From NCBI GenBank assembly GCA_026874595.1, contig CM049319.1:1681501-1745500 (forward strand): DNA of 64,000 bases, written 5' to 3'. This DNA is from Sipunculus nudus (Eukaryota; Annelida; Sipuncula; Golfingiida; Sipunculidae). The position numbers and the translations under genes are program-made. Numbering within the stretch: the stretch's first letter is position 1; each line of letters begins with the position of its first letter. Under the pieces are notes generated by a model. That model saw only the letters and a list, made by a program, of their open reading frames with translations. It was not told the DNA's origin and searched no databases. Below are positions 1 to 14,600 of this stretch, one piece after another.

Positions 1-1575
1 ATGTCCTTGCACAGACAACTTATTAAGATAGGTGGCATCATTGTTCATGCATATTAGCTTAAGTTCATCAAGACCCATAAGAACAACAAATTTGATGACA
101 ATCAAACCAGCCTTTCATGAGGAATCTGACAATTTGTGTGTATTTTGCATTATTTCTGGGGTGCTCAAACATACCCCCAAAACTCTGAGAATATAGGTCA
201 CTGTGACCCAATTTCAGATTTCTGGGGAGAACTTCTGAGGAAGTCTCAGGATGTTAAGTAAGAAGATTCTGGGCCCCACGGTTACGATTTGTGCCCCTCT
301 TTGGTATCGAATTTTCAATTATTCTGGGGGGGGGGGGGGGAGGGGGGTACTCCAGAGCCCCATAGCTCAGACAATATGAGTGACAGAGACCTAATTTCAG
401 GTTTCCAAGGAGACTTTTCAGTAGCCTCCCAGCATGTCAAGAAAGAAGATTCTAGATCTAGCTGTTACCATTTGTGCCCTGTTAATAGATGACCGCATCT
501 TTTAAGGTCTCAAAAATAGACAAAAAATAGTTAAAAATCGAAAAAATACAGGTGGCTCCACCAGTCTGCAGAAACTGATGAAACACTCCATGATCAATAG
601 CCATGCAAAAAATCATGGTGATCAATACATTAGTTGTTCAGATATTTGAGCTTTTGTATCAAATTTTTCATTATTCTGGGGGTTCGGAGCCCCATAGCTT
701 GAAGAATATGGGTAACAGAGACCTAATTTCAGGTTTCCAAGGAGACTTTTCATGGGTCTCCCAGCATGTCAAGAAAGAAGATTCTAGGTCAAGTCATTAC
801 GATTTGTGCCATGTTAATAGATGATCACATCTTTTCAGGTCTCAAAAGTAGATTAACAAAACAGTAAAAATTCGAAAAAATACAGGTGGCGCAATCAGTC
901 TGCAGAAACTGATGAAACACTTCATGATTAATATCCATGCAAAGAATCATGATGATCAATGCATTAGTTGTTCATATACTTTAGCTTTTGTATTAAAATT
1001 ATTCATTATTCTGGGTGGTACTTTGGAGCCCCATAGCTTGATGAATATGGGTAACAGAGACCTAATTCCAGGTTTCCAAGAATACTTTTTGTGGACCTCT
1101 CTGGATGTACAGTGAGAAGATTCTAGGTCAAGCAGTTACCATTTGTGCCCTGTTAACAGATGACGGCATCTTTTAAGGTCTCAAAAAATGAGAAAAAATA
1201 TCATAAAATAAAAATTTAAAAAATACAGGTGGTGCCCACAGTCTGTAGAAACTGATGAAACCCTCCATGATCAATATCCATGCAAAAAATCATGGTGATC
1301 AATGCATTAGTTGTTCAGATATTTGAGCTTTCGTATAAAATTTTTCATTATTCTGGGGGTACTTCAGAGCCCCATAGCTTGAAGAATATGGGTAACAGAG
1401 ACTTAATTCCAGTTTTCCAAGGAGATTTTTCATGGACCTCTCTGGATGTAAAGTAAGAAGATTCCAGGTCCAGTGGTTACGATTTGTGCCTTATTAATGG
1501 ACAGCCGGCCGGATGGCCAGACTACAGACAAAGAGTGATCGCTATAGCTCAGATGACTTACAGTCAGCTGAGCTA
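1..1575 (+). repeat. About 340-bp tandem array ending in a Helentron-like hairpin
   Basis: About four degenerate units of roughly 340 bp. The landmark CAGGTGGC recurs at 549, 883 and (as CAGGTGGT) 1226, and each unit contains a CCCATAGCTTGA...GGGTAACAGAGA block. After a short spacer the array ends in the imperfect hairpin TAGCTCAG...CTGAGCTA (1545-1575). The same array occurs inverted at 40306-47460. Several units carry an open frame of 60-73 codons with one shared C-terminal sequence. Tandem core repeats followed by a terminal hairpin resemble non-autonomous Helentron (pearl-like) elements. Confidence 0.7.
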
Positions 1576-1825
1576 AAAATGCTGTTGGTTTTATTTGAGA
1601 TTATGCCAAATATATATTAAAATCAAGTAATGGAGCCTTATCAAAGCCAAAAGGTCTGAGCTTCAGGTTATTCATCAATCTTAAATAGTCAATTTTAATA
1701 AAACTTGTTTCATTCATATTAAAGGTACAGCTTTAATATATCACCATCAATATCAGTCTCAGCTGACTTTATCTTTGAGTTCCTCATCTTTCAGCCCTTT
1801 TAGTACTTTAAATTTTCAGGCCTTT

Positions 1826-2030
1826 TACCCAAACACAAAACCCATACAGCTGGAAGACAGTCAGTGACCCATTCACTACTGCGGGGAAAGGGTGCAATCT
1901 TGTGGTAAAGAATTTGACCAGGGGTTTTATGATGGGGGACAGTCTAAACAGGACACAAACCCACAACCATTATCCTTGTGGTCACAAGTCCAGTGTCCCA
2001 ACTATTTTACCCACTCCACTTGTTCCTCCT
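1826..2030 (-). repeat. tRNA-derived SINE, copy A
   Basis: On the minus strand a tRNA-like head (about 2030-1950, with GACTTGTGACCACAAGG) is followed by a body containing CCCCTGGTCAAA, TTCTTTACCACAAG and a GTGAATGGGT block. The same head and body recur at 39325-39600, and the body alone at 62855-63065. Confidence 0.55.
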
Positions 2031-2445
2031 CAGAAAAGTAAAAGTGGAGAGGATTATGTATTACAGAAGTAGATGCATTTAATGATCAGTAAAAGATGTT
2101 GATGTAGGCTTCTTCAGTATCTGCAGATATGATACAAGTGAGAAAATGAATAATGATGACAATTTAATATAATGCAGTAATAATTTTACATAGATTAATT
2201 TCTCAGTTTTAAGTTAAAATAGAGAATCTACAATTTGTCCTTATTTCTTAATTTATGAATTATCTATTGGTGAAAGGGTCTGGACTTTGTCACTTTAAAC
2301 CTTATTAAAGTGTGTAATCCTAGCCAACACTCCCCATCCAAACACAATATGCTTGCCCCTGATATGTTTTGAAACTCGCCACATAGTTTTTATAACTTAT
2401 TTATTATTCTTCCAATAACCTGAGTATGATGTTGTGCTGACTCAC
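2031..2445. other. Unassigned stretch left of TMED exon 3
   Basis: AT-rich intronic sequence between the SINE and TMED exon 3. I see no coding or repeat signature in it. The stretches 2618-3144 and 3243-3440 are likewise plain intron. Confidence 0.4.
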
Positions 2446-2617
2446 CCTAAAGTCTTCGAGTTTCATGTCCACCAGTTCATCCTTGGCCAGGTGACTGTAG
2501 TCGTCTGTGGGTTCAGCCTCTCCCGTTATTATATCAAAGTACACCAGTTTCTTGGAGAACTGGCTAAATGTGTTATCAAAACAGATGGTATAGTCACCCT
2601 CCTCGCTGGCTGTCACT
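2446..2617 (-). CDS. TMED5-like: TMED-like exon 3: end of GOLD domain
   Basis: 172 nt from a TTTCAG acceptor to an AGG|GTGAGT donor. It encodes KVTASEEGDYTICFDNTF and on to MKLEDFR, with the second conserved GOLD cysteine. Reading through the donor gives about 13 further codons (VSQHNIILRL...) and a stop, which is intronic read-through. The next exon is not in the window. Confidence 0.87.
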
Positions 2618-5600
2618 CTGAAATGGACAATCAAGTAAAACAATCAGATGTTCCATTTTTCAAAAGGAATTTATGGTTGGCTTTCTCCAGAAATGTTATC
2701 ATTAATTAATATTAACTAACCATGCATGTTATCACCAAGTTACCTGTTTATCACAATATTAAATCTGACATATCAACTCAAGTGTACACACACATGCAAC
2801 TTAGGTTAATTTAGTTTTGTTTAAAGCAATTTGGGTAGTTTATAATAGGTTACTTACTGTGCAAAAACACATTTAGGTTGGACTATAATCCAATCTTTCC
2901 TAATTATCTCTCTGTTGCCTAGTGTATTTTATGCAGGGTTACACGTAACAATTTTTTGGCAGTATTGAAAAACAAACCTGATGTCAGTTGGGGCTTTTTC
3001 ACCAGACATTATGAGAAATAGTATCTTTTATGGCTTTCCCATGGATACAGAAAACTATATGTTAATTCAGTGAGGGCTTCAAGGGTATGAATACCCTAAA
3101 AACAGTTACATATATCTAAATATGTATATATATATTATACTTACTTGTGTTCTCCATCTGTATGTCTCATTTCAGATAAAGCCACTCTGCCCGTTGGTGT
3201 AGAGACCATGAAGTTAATATCTAGGTCCCCTCCATCTATAACCTGCATTAAAATATAAACATTAGTAGCATCACATGAGCATCACACTCTCTTCTTTTTA
3301 TCAAACAAATACCTATACTTATCCATCGTGCACATAAGACAACCATCTACATTCAAAGAACCTGCAAAAGCTCCATTTGCATGTAACAGGACTTGATATA
3401 GAGAATTCACTGTATGAGTATTTTGACTTGCATAACCTAACAAGGGACCCATGGGTCATGGTGCTCAGCTGAAGTTTGAAATTTTAGTAAATGCAAAATA
3501 TGCTGATTTCTATTGTAATGTTTTTCATATATAAGCATAAGAGATTCTAAGAGGAAATGGCCCTCCTACTTGGTTATAGTAAAGTTCTAAATACATGATT
3601 GCAAAACTAATACTTGGATAAGACTGTCATGAAGAAAAACAGTAAAAGTTTTGAGATACTGTGATGCATATGAAAATTTACAGATGGACAGGCAAGTGAA
3701 CAGAATGAAAGGATACCTTTATTTCAATTTCAGGGGAATTATGCATTTAAGTTTATATTAAACCCTATTTTTTTAAGCATATCCACTTTTTCCATTAATA
3801 GTTTTTATCAAATCCATTTTTTTTTATTTACAAGTTTTATAAATTTGTAACAAGGGACCTGTGGGTCAGGGCGCTCACCTGTTATTTATGATAAAAAAAT
3901 ATGATTGAGAAATGAGGCACATGCTGGTTTTATGTGGTAATAAAAATAAGCTGTATTATGAGTTGTTGTTGTTTAGCTTATGTATGATTTTGATAGTACC
4001 TTTGGAGACAGGGAAGAGGATTGATTTCATTTATTTTATTAACAAATGGAGTACTATTGTCACACAGATTTTGACTTGGCCATATAACTTATAAGCAGAA
4101 CATTTAATATAAGAGTTTAACGATTTATTAAAAAAAATTACAAATATTGTCCCAAATATAATTTTTTATTAAAAATAATAAGAGAATAGTATGATTTTTT
4201 CAAATAAAATATAACTGAAATGATTATTAAAATAATATTAAAGAATATATTCATGAATGCATTCATTAATACATTTTGAAAGTATTTGCACTGGTATTCA
4301 TATACTTTCATTTTTACCTGAATTCCCATTCTTTATGCAAGAAATTTTATAATGGAGTACATAATCATATTCGTATTAAAATACAATTACAAAGTATTCG
4401 CACCATGTCTGGTATTTATTCAGTTTTCACCAAACAATGATGTTGAGAATCCAGAATAAACAAAATTCACACATTTAAATAATGATCATAAGTACCTGGT
4501 TTTATGGCTTTTATTTATATTAAAAAATAACTGTAAAAAATTCATTTTGGACTAATTTCACATCAATGTACACACTAGACACAGTAGGAATCTAGATTAA
4601 TATTATCAACTGCATCTTTGTCTATCATTAATTTCCTTCATATGATCCCTAATGATTAGTAATGAATAATATGATTTACTTCTTTATCATTAAAATTGAA
4701 CTGAAAAATGCCATAGGTGACTGCATGGTGTTATTTGGAATACGTGACATTCTACCCATCGATACAAGATTCTTATATCATCAGTAACTGCAAGTTAATT
4801 TCCTGTTATTATAAACTAACAAATTCCTTTTCTATTTTTCTTTAATTTGTTATTAAAAACCAATAAAAATTTATTAATTTATTGTTTATTGTTATGTTGT
4901 TGGTTAAAACTACTAGATGAGTAGGGTTGGACACCTGGATCAACTGTGGCTGGCCATAAGCTGCCTGGATTCCGTGTATGCCTCGCCTCAAGCATGCATA
5001 ATACAGGTGACTCAAGAGGGGCTGGAGAGAGCCAAAGTCTGACAGGGTCTCATAAAAAACATTAATACAAGCTACAATTTTTGGCCAATTTCTTTCAGCT
5101 TTCTAAACTAAAAAGCTGAAATCCTTATGTGTGCATGATATGAAAATTATATCAACAGTGCTCAAAGGAAACAAACGTGCCATGGTCAAAGTTGGGCAAA
5201 ATTTAACGTACTAATTTTATATTTATACCAATAACTTATAAAATTTGAAAAATTCATAACTAATTTTGGGTATTCAATTGAATCTTGATTAAATAATGTT
5301 ACATCCCTGACAAAAAAAATCTCTAGCTTCAGCAATCCCCTTGTTAAGGGAGTAAATATATTTCTTGATTTTTTACAAAGTGCATTATGTTTGGGCCAAT
5401 AACTTAAAACAATTACGCAATACTGACATCATTTCTGGCATGTGCATAGAGAATGTATAGAAAAATATGTATATTATATATGATTAAATTCAGATCAGTG
5501 GTTTTGATATTAGGCAGTCTTGAAGTGTAACAATGGGTTTTTAATGGAAAAATGAAGTTTTTCATTAATATCTCAAAGGTATTAAGTCCTAGTGACCAAA

Positions 5601-8600
5601 TTCTTGGCATGGTAGGGGATTTTGGAGACATCTAACTGTATGCCGAATTTAAGGAACTTAGAGCTGAAGCTGGGGTGCTGAGCTCTTGCAAACTGCATAA
5701 CACTAGCTTGATGTAAACAATATGTTACATGGTGCTTGAAAACTTGAATAAAATCTACAGTTTTTGTTCAACTGGTTTAAAATTTTTGGTGGTAACAGTT
5801 GAAATGCTAACAATACATGCTGTGAAAATTAAATCCACAGTACTTACAGGGAAAAAAATGTGCCATGGTCAAATTTGGGCAAAATTTAAGGTACCAATTT
5901 TTTATTTTTATTAATATTCTAAAAAATTTAAAAGATTTTCATCTAATTTTGGGTATACAATTTAATTTTGATTAATTAAAGTTATATAACTGGAAAAAAG
6001 GTCCATAGCTTTTAACATTTTTTGTGTTAAGTGATCAAATATCTTTCCTGATTTTTTACAAAATGTATTATGTTTGGGCCCATAACTTTTTAAAATTAAA
6101 TAATACAGACATAATTTCTGGCATGTACATAGGAACTATATAGAGGAATATTTATGGTAAATACGAGGAAAAACAGATGAGTGGTTTTTATATTAGGCAG
6201 TCCTGAAGTGTGAAAATAGGTTTTTAATAAAAAATTGAGGTTTTTCCTTAATTTCTCAAAGGAACGAAGTTGCAAAGACCCAGTTTCGGCTTGGTAGGAG
6301 ATCTTGGGGACATCTAACATTATGCCGAATTTTGGTTTCCTAGGTCTTACGGTTTCAAAATGTGCCACATCTATGGACGGACGGACGACAGACAATGGAC
6401 CACGACTATAGCTCAGATGACTTATAGTCAGCTGAGCTAAAAAATTGAGGTTTTCCTTAATTTCTAAAAAGAATGAAGTCGCAAAGACCCAGTTTTCGGC
6501 TTGGTAGGAGATCTTGGGGACATCTAACATTATGCCGAATTTAGGATTCCTAGGTCTTACGGTTTCAAAACGTGCCACATCTACGGACGGACGGATGACG
6601 GACAATGGACCACGACTATAGCTCAGATGACTTATAGTCAGCTGAGCTAAAAAATTGAGGTTTTTCCTTAATTTCTAAAAAGAACGAAGTCGCAAAGACC
6701 CAGTTTTCGGCTTGGTAGGAGATCTTGGGGACATCTAACATTATGCCAAATTTTGGATTCCTAGGTCTTAGGGTTTCAAAATGTGCCACATCTACGGACA
6801 GACAGATGGACGGACGACGGACAATGGACCACGACTATAGCTCAGATGACTTATAGTCAGCTGAGCTAATAAAAGAAGGGACCCATGGGTCACGGTGCTC
6901 AGCTGATCTTGATTTGACTATAAATGTTTCTCCACTGTGATACTATATCGAGTCGATAAAGCTTATGAATATCATGGACATGTTGGGCTATTATAAAGGA
7001 ATGTAATGCAATATGTGAGTAAATGATAAATGAAATTACCTGACTGATGGATAAATAGAGTTAAATATAGTGGTTTATTTTTTTATTTATTTAGGAGGGG
7101 TTGAAAATTGTGATATATTTGAGCAAATATGAATGCAATGACAGCAGTAATAAGCAGTAGTAGAATGATGATAAGGCTATTTGTAGAAGTATCTAAAGTG
7201 TATGGTAGTCTGCAAGCTTTCAATTTGACAGATATGATGTTAGATTAACTATGCTGATGAAGTGATTTATGAATTTGTGACTGTATGACACAATATCTTT
7301 TTAGTCTTGACAAGGTACATTATTGTGATGCCCACTATGTCTACATATTACACAATATTGACATAATTTCTGGCATGTACCTATGGACGAATAGTTATAC
7401 AAAATATTAAAGTATGAATATATCTGATTCATCTTGTTCTTGCTTACTGAGGCTGACTTTGGGATGGGGTTCGGAGAAGGGAAAATTGAGGGCAGCACGA
7501 AGGTGGATGTAGAAATATTCTGTTGTAATGTTTTTCATTTATATAAGAATATGAAAAGCTAAGAGGAAAGGGGCCCTCCTACTTGGTTATAATAAAGTTC
7601 TAAATATATGATTGCAAACTAATACTCTGACAAGACTGTCATGAAGTAAAACAGTAAAATTTTGAGATACTGTGATGCATATGAAAATTTACAGATGGAC
7701 AGGCAAGTGGACAGAATGGACTAATACCTTTATTTCACTTTCAAGGGAATAATGCATTTAAGTTTATATATAATCCTATTTTTTTTAAGCATATCCACTT
7801 TTTTCAATTAAGAAGTTTTTATCTGAATCATTTTTTTATTTACAGGTTTTATAAATTTTTAATAAAAAAAACCTGAAAATATAAGTTAAAATATTAGAAT
7901 TGTTGCAAAGGTTGCAATCATTATATATACAGAGTGTAGCTCATACTGGGTCATATTATGCATACACATATATTTTATTATTTTTAAATCATAAATGTTT
8001 AAACTGAATTTAAAAGAAAATAATGCCACAACATTGCATCTACAAGAATATTCCTTGAATCACTATTAAAAAGTTTTGCACATTGGAGTTTTCAAGTACA
8101 TGCTTAATTTTATTCACCAAAATAAAATAAAAGTAAATTTGATCAAATAAACCATCTTTTCAAATAAAGTATACACACTGTTGGTTGAATGAGTGACAAA
8201 CAATATCATTGTACTGATTACTATCCCAGTTTTAATTTATTACTGGAATTAATAGTCAATTTCACACCTGGTGACGTTTTTACTCTTCTGAAGTAAGGAA
8301 TTACTTATCTGATGAACATCCACACTTTCATAGCAAAACACCACTTTGTGGACACAATTAAATGTACACTTTAATCACTGTAACCCTGGTGGTACAATAC
8401 AAAATCTAAAATGTAGCACAGCCTAGAATAAGAATGAATCAAATACAGAAAATAATAACATTCATCTAGTTTATGCACCATCTGGGGGGGGGGGGGGAGT
8501 GCAGGGCAGAGGGGAAGCCTGCTGGTAGTGGCCAGGCTGACCCAAGGCAAGCTGCCTTGGGTGGGTTACATAATGCAAGTGAAGGCTGTACTACTAGGTG

Positions 8601-11600
8601 GGCTAGATGTAAACAACACTTGACATGGTGTATAAAAAACATGAATAAAAGCTATTCTTTCCAATCAATTTCTTTGAAATTTCAGATTTTTAAAGATTAA
8701 ATCCTTATGTATATATGCTGTGAAAATTAAATCAACAATGCCAAAGTTGGACAAAATTTAAGGTACTGATTTTTTATTTACGCTAATAACTTGAAAAATT
8801 TGCAAAATTCAGATCTAATTTTGGGTAAACAATTGAATCTTGATTAAATAAAGTTATATTCCTGAAAAAAAGTCTCTAAGTTCAGCAATTCTCATGTTAG
8901 GTGAGTAAATATATTTCCTGTTTTTTTTTTTAAAAATTGCATTATGTTTTGGCCCATAACTTCAAAATAATACCCAATACTGACCTAATTTTTGGTATGT
9001 TCATAGAAAATGTATGAAAGAATGTGAATACTAAATACGATCAAAAACAGATCAGTGGTTTTGATATTAGGCAGCCTTGAAGTGTAACAATGGCTTTTTT
9101 TATGGAAAACAGAGTTTTTTTCCTTAATATCTCGAAGGGACGAAGTCCTAATGACCCAATTTTCGGTATGGTAGGAGATTTTGGGGACATCTAAAATTAT
9201 GCCAACAGCCTGGGGAGCATAGAGATGTGTGCACTGAATGACCTACAGTCATCAAAGTGGACTGCTTGACAATGTAAGGGAATACAACAAGAGCCTCCAA
9301 AAAAATTCAATAACTAGCCTAATTTTGCAGCTTTTATTTTCAAATTTCAGATTTTAACAGATTAAATCCTTATGTATACATGCTGTGAAAATTAAATCCA
9401 CAGTACTTACAGGAAAAAAACGTGCCGTGGCCAAAGTTGGGCAAAATTTAAGGTACCAATTTTATATTTTTGCCAATATTTAAACAAATTTAACAGATTT
9501 TGATCTAATTTTTGGTATACAATTAAATTTTGATTAATTAAAGTTGTATTCAAGAAAAAAGTCCCTACCTTAAACACTTTTGGTCTTAAGTGACCAATTA
9601 TCTTCCTGATTTTTTTACAAAGTCCATCATGTTTGGGCCCATAACTTTTTTAAATTATATAATACTGACTTAATATCTGGCATGTACATAGGAACTATAT
9701 AGAGGAATATTTATGGTTAATATGAAGAAAATCAGATGAGTGGTTTTGATATTAGGCAGTCTTGAAGTGTGAAAATAGATTTCTAATAAAAAATTGAGGC
9801 TTTTCCTTAATATCTCAAAGGAACGAAGTCCTATTGACCCAATTTTTGGCATGGTAGGAGATTATGGGGACATCTAACTGTATGCCGAAATTCAGATTCG
9901 TAGGTCCAACGGTGTCGAAACGTGCCAGTCTTACGGACGGACATCCAGACGGACAGACAGACAGACGGACGGACGGACGGACGGACAGACAGACAGACAG
10001 ACGGACGGATGACGGACAATGGACCATGACTATAGCTCAGATGACTTATAGTCAGCTGAGCTAAAAACAATTAACAAGGGACCTATGGGTCACGGTGCTC
10101 AGCTGTTATATATGATAAAAAAATATGATTTAGAAATGAGGCACATGTTACAAATATTGTCCCAGATATAATTTTTATTAAAAATAATAAGAGAATCGTA
10201 TGATTTTTAAAACTTCTCAATCACCACAATAACTGAAATGATTATTAAAATAATATTAAAGAATATATTCATGAATGCATTCATGAATACATTTGGAAAG
10301 TATTTGCACTGGTATTTATATACTTTCATTTTTACCTGAATTCCCAATCTTTATGCAAGAAATTTTATAATGGAGTACATATTCATATTCGTATTTAAAT
10401 ACAATTGCAAAGTATTCCCACCATGTCTGGTATTTATTCAGTTTTCACCAAACAATGGTGTTGAGAATCCAGAATGTACAAAATTCACACATTTAAATAA
10501 TGATCATAAGTACCTGGTTTTATGGCTTTTATTTATATAAAAAAAAAATAAATGTGATATATTTATTTTGGACTAATTTCACATCAATGTACACACTAGA
10601 CACAGTAGGAATCTAGATTAATATTATCAACTGCATCTTTGTCTATCATTAATTTCCTTCATATGATCCCTAATGATTAATAATGAATAATATGATTTAC
10701 TTTTTTATTATTAAAATTGAACTGAAAAATGTCATAGGTGACTGCATGGTGTTATTTGGAATACGTGACATTCTATCCATCAATACAAGATTCTTATATC
10801 ATCAGTAACTGCAAGTTAATCCCCTATTATTATAAACTAACAAATTTCTTTTCTATTTTTCTTTAATTTGTTATTAAAAACCATTAAAAATTGATTAATT
10901 TATTGTTTTTTGTTATGTTATTGGTTAAAACTACTAGATGAGTTGGGTTGGACACCTGGATCAACTGTGGCTGGCCATAAGCTGCCTTGCTGCCAAGTAT
11001 ATGCCTCGCCTCAAGCGTGCATAATTTGCTGAAAGTTCAACAAGGTCAACATACAGGTGACTCAAGAGTGGCTGGAGGGAGCCAAGGTCTGACATGGTCT
11101 CATAAAAACATTAATAAAAGCTACAATTTTTAGCCAATTCCTTTAAGCTTTCTAAACTAAAAAGCTGAAATCCTTATGTGTGCATGATATGAAAATTATA
11201 TAAACAGAGCTCACATGAAACAAAAGTGAAATGGTCAAAGTTGGGCAAAATTTAAGGTACTAATTTTATATTTATGCTAATAACTTATAAAATTTGAAAA
11301 ATTCAGAACTAATTTTGGGAATACAATTGAATCTTGATTAAATAATGTTATATCCCTGGTAAAAAATGTCTACCTTCAGCAATTTTCATGTTAAGAGAGT
11401 AAATATATTTCTTGATTTTTTACAAAGTGCATTATGTTTGGGCCCATAACTTAAAAAAATTACGCAATACTGACATCTCTTCTGGCATGTGCACAGAGAA
11501 TGTATAGAAAAACATGTATAATATATATGTTTAAATTCAGATCAGTGGTTTTGATATTAGGCAGTATTGAAGTGTAACAATGGGTTTTTAATTGAAAAAT

Positions 11601-14600
11601 GAAGTTTTTCATTAATATCTCAAAGGTATTAAGTCCTAGTGACCAAATTCTTGGCATGGTAGGGAATTTTGGAGACATCTAATTGTATGCCAAATTTTAG
11701 GAACTGAGAGCTTAAGCTGGGGAGCTGAGCTCTTGCAAACTGCATAACACTAGCCTGATGTAAACAATATGTTACATGGTGCTTGAAAATCTACAGATTT
11801 TGATCAACTGGTTTCAAATTTTTGGTGTTAACAGACAAAATGCTCACAAAAACATGCTGAGAAAATTAAATCCACAGGACTTACAGGAAAAAAACGTGCC
11901 ATGGTCAAAGTTAGGCAAAATTTAAGGTACCAATTTTTTATTTTTGTTAATATTTTAAAATATTTAAAAGATTTTGATCTAATTTTGGGTATACAATTTA
12001 ATTTTGATTAATTAAAGTTATATTACTTGAAAAAAAGTCCATAGCTTTAACAAGTTTTGTGTTAAGTGATCAAATATCTTTCCTGATTTTTTACAAAATG
12101 CATTATGTTCTGGCCCATAACTTTCTTAAATTATATAATACAGACATAATTTCAGGCATGTACATAGGAACTATATAGAGGAATATTTATGGTAAATATG
12201 AGGAAAAACAGATGAGTGGTTTTGATATTAGGCAGCCCTGAAGTGTGAAAATAGGTTTTTAATAAAAAAATTGAGGTTTTTCCTTAATTTCTCAAAGGAA
12301 CAAAGTCGCAAAGACCCAGTTTTTGGCTTGGTAGGAGATCTTGGGGACATCTAACACTATGCCGAATTTTGGATTCCTAGGTCTTACGGTTTCAAAACGT
12401 GCCACATCTACGGACGGATGGACGGACGGACGGACGGACGGACAGACGGACGACGGACAATGGACCACGACTATAGCTCAGATGACTTATAGTCAGCTGA
12501 GCTAAAAATTATTGATTTATTGTTTATTGTTATGTTGTTTTTCAAAACAACTACTAGATGAGTTGGGTTGGACACCTGGATCAACTGTAGCTGGGCTTTA
12601 GCTGCCTGGCTGCCCCAGTGTATGCTTCGCTCAAGCATGCATAATCTGATGAAAGGTCAACAAGGTCAACATACAGGTGACTGAAGAAGGGCTGGATTGA
12701 GCCTGGGTCTGACATGGTCTCATAAAAACATTAATAAAAGCTACAATATCTGGCCAATTTCTTTCAGCTTTCCAAACTACAAAGATGAAATCCTTATGTG
12801 AGCATGATTTGAAAATTATATCAACAGTGCTCTCAGGAAACAAGCGTGTTATGGTCAAAGTTGGGCAAAATTTAAGGTACTAATTTTATATTTATACTAA
12901 TAACTTATAAAATTTGAAAAATTCAGAACTAATTTTTGGTATTCAATTGAATCTTGATTAAATAATGTTACATCCCTGACAAAAAATCTCTAGCTTCAGC
13001 AATCCTCTTGTTAAGGGAGTAAATATATTTCTTGATTTTTTAAAAAGTGCATTATGTTTGGGCCCATAACTAAAACAATTACGCAATACTGACATCATTT
13101 CTGGCATGTGCATAGCAAATGTATAGAAAAATATATATATTATATATGATCAAAGTCAGATCAGTGGTTTTGGTATTAGGCAGTCTTACAGTGTAACAAT
13201 GGGTTTTAAATGGAAAAGTTTTTCATTAATATTTCGAAGGAATCAAGTCCTAGTGATCAAATTCTTGGCATTGTGGGGGATTTTGGAGACATCTAACTGT
13301 ATGCCAAATTTAAGAACTTAGAGCTGAAGCTGGGGAGCTGAGCTCTAGCAAACTGCATAACACTAGCTTGATGTAATCAATAGGAGTCATGGTGCTTGAA
13401 AACTTGAATCAAATCTACAGTTTTTGATCAACTGGTTTAAAATTTTTGGTGTTAACAGACAAAATCCTAACAAAAACATGCTGTGAAAATTAACTCCACA
13501 GTACTTACAGGAAAAAAATGTGCCATGGTCAAACTTGGGCTAAATTTAAGGTACCAATTTTATATTTTTGCCAATATTTAAAAACATTTAACAGATTTTG
13601 ATCTAATTTTTTGGTATACAATTAAATTTTGATCAATTAAAGTTGTATTATTGAAAAAAAGTCCCTACCTTAAACACTTTTGGTCTTAGGTGACCAAATA
13701 TCTTTCTTGAATTTTTTACAGGGTCCATTATGTTTTGGCCCATAACTTTTTGAAATTAAATAATACTGACTTAATTTCTGGCATGTACATAGGAACTATA
13801 TATAGGAATATTTATGGTAAATATGAAGAAAACCAGATGAGTTGTTTTGATATGAGGCAGTCCTGAAGTGTGAAAATAGATTTCTAATAAAAAATTGAGG
13901 TTTTTCCTTAATATCTCGAAGGAACTAAGTCCTACTGACCCAATTTTTGGCATGGTAGGAGATTTTGGGGACATCTAACTGTATGGCGAATTTCAGATTC
14001 ATCGGTCAAATGGTGTCGAAACTTGCCAGTCTTACGGACAGACATCCGGATGGACGGACGACGGACAATGGACCACAACTATAGCTTCGATCACTTATAG
14101 TCAGCTGAGCTAATCACTGAACCAAAACCATTTGAACAAACTTGAATTATCAACATCTAATGATAATTAATGTGTGAGATTTAAGAATTTGGCCCAGTTG
14201 TTTTTTAGAAGATCTTTGTAGCCACTGAGCTAAAATGGGCTGTTATGGCATATGACTAAATTCAGCTTCCCATAATTTGGCCAAAAGTCACTGAACTGAG
14301 ACCATTTGATCAAACTTCAGAAAGCACTACCCTAGGATCATTTCTGTGCGATATTAAACAATTTGGCATTATGGTTTCGAGAAGAAGTTTTTTGTTGCTG
14401 TCAGTATGATACAGGCACTGATGACCCCTTGTAAAAAAAGGCCAGTGCAGGTGGCGCCACCAATACCTCAATTTCAAATATGACAACATTGGCATAAAAT
14501 TTGGTGATGATAGCTCCTGCCGTTTCTGAGATTGTAATTTTAGTATGCTTTTTTGGACAGATGACTAAGTTCAACTTCCTGTAACTTGGCCAAAAATCAC

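Noticed and set aside
1..1575. CRISPR-like or satellite-only interpretation of the 340-bp array
   Set aside because: Units are long, diverged and end in the same hairpin as the Helentron-like elements; no short repeat-spacer pattern exists and the genome is eukaryotic.
9815..10070. Minus-strand frames with Arg/Pro/Ser/Val runs
   Set aside because: They are translations of the (ACGG/ACAG)n microsatellite at the end of the Helentron-like element.
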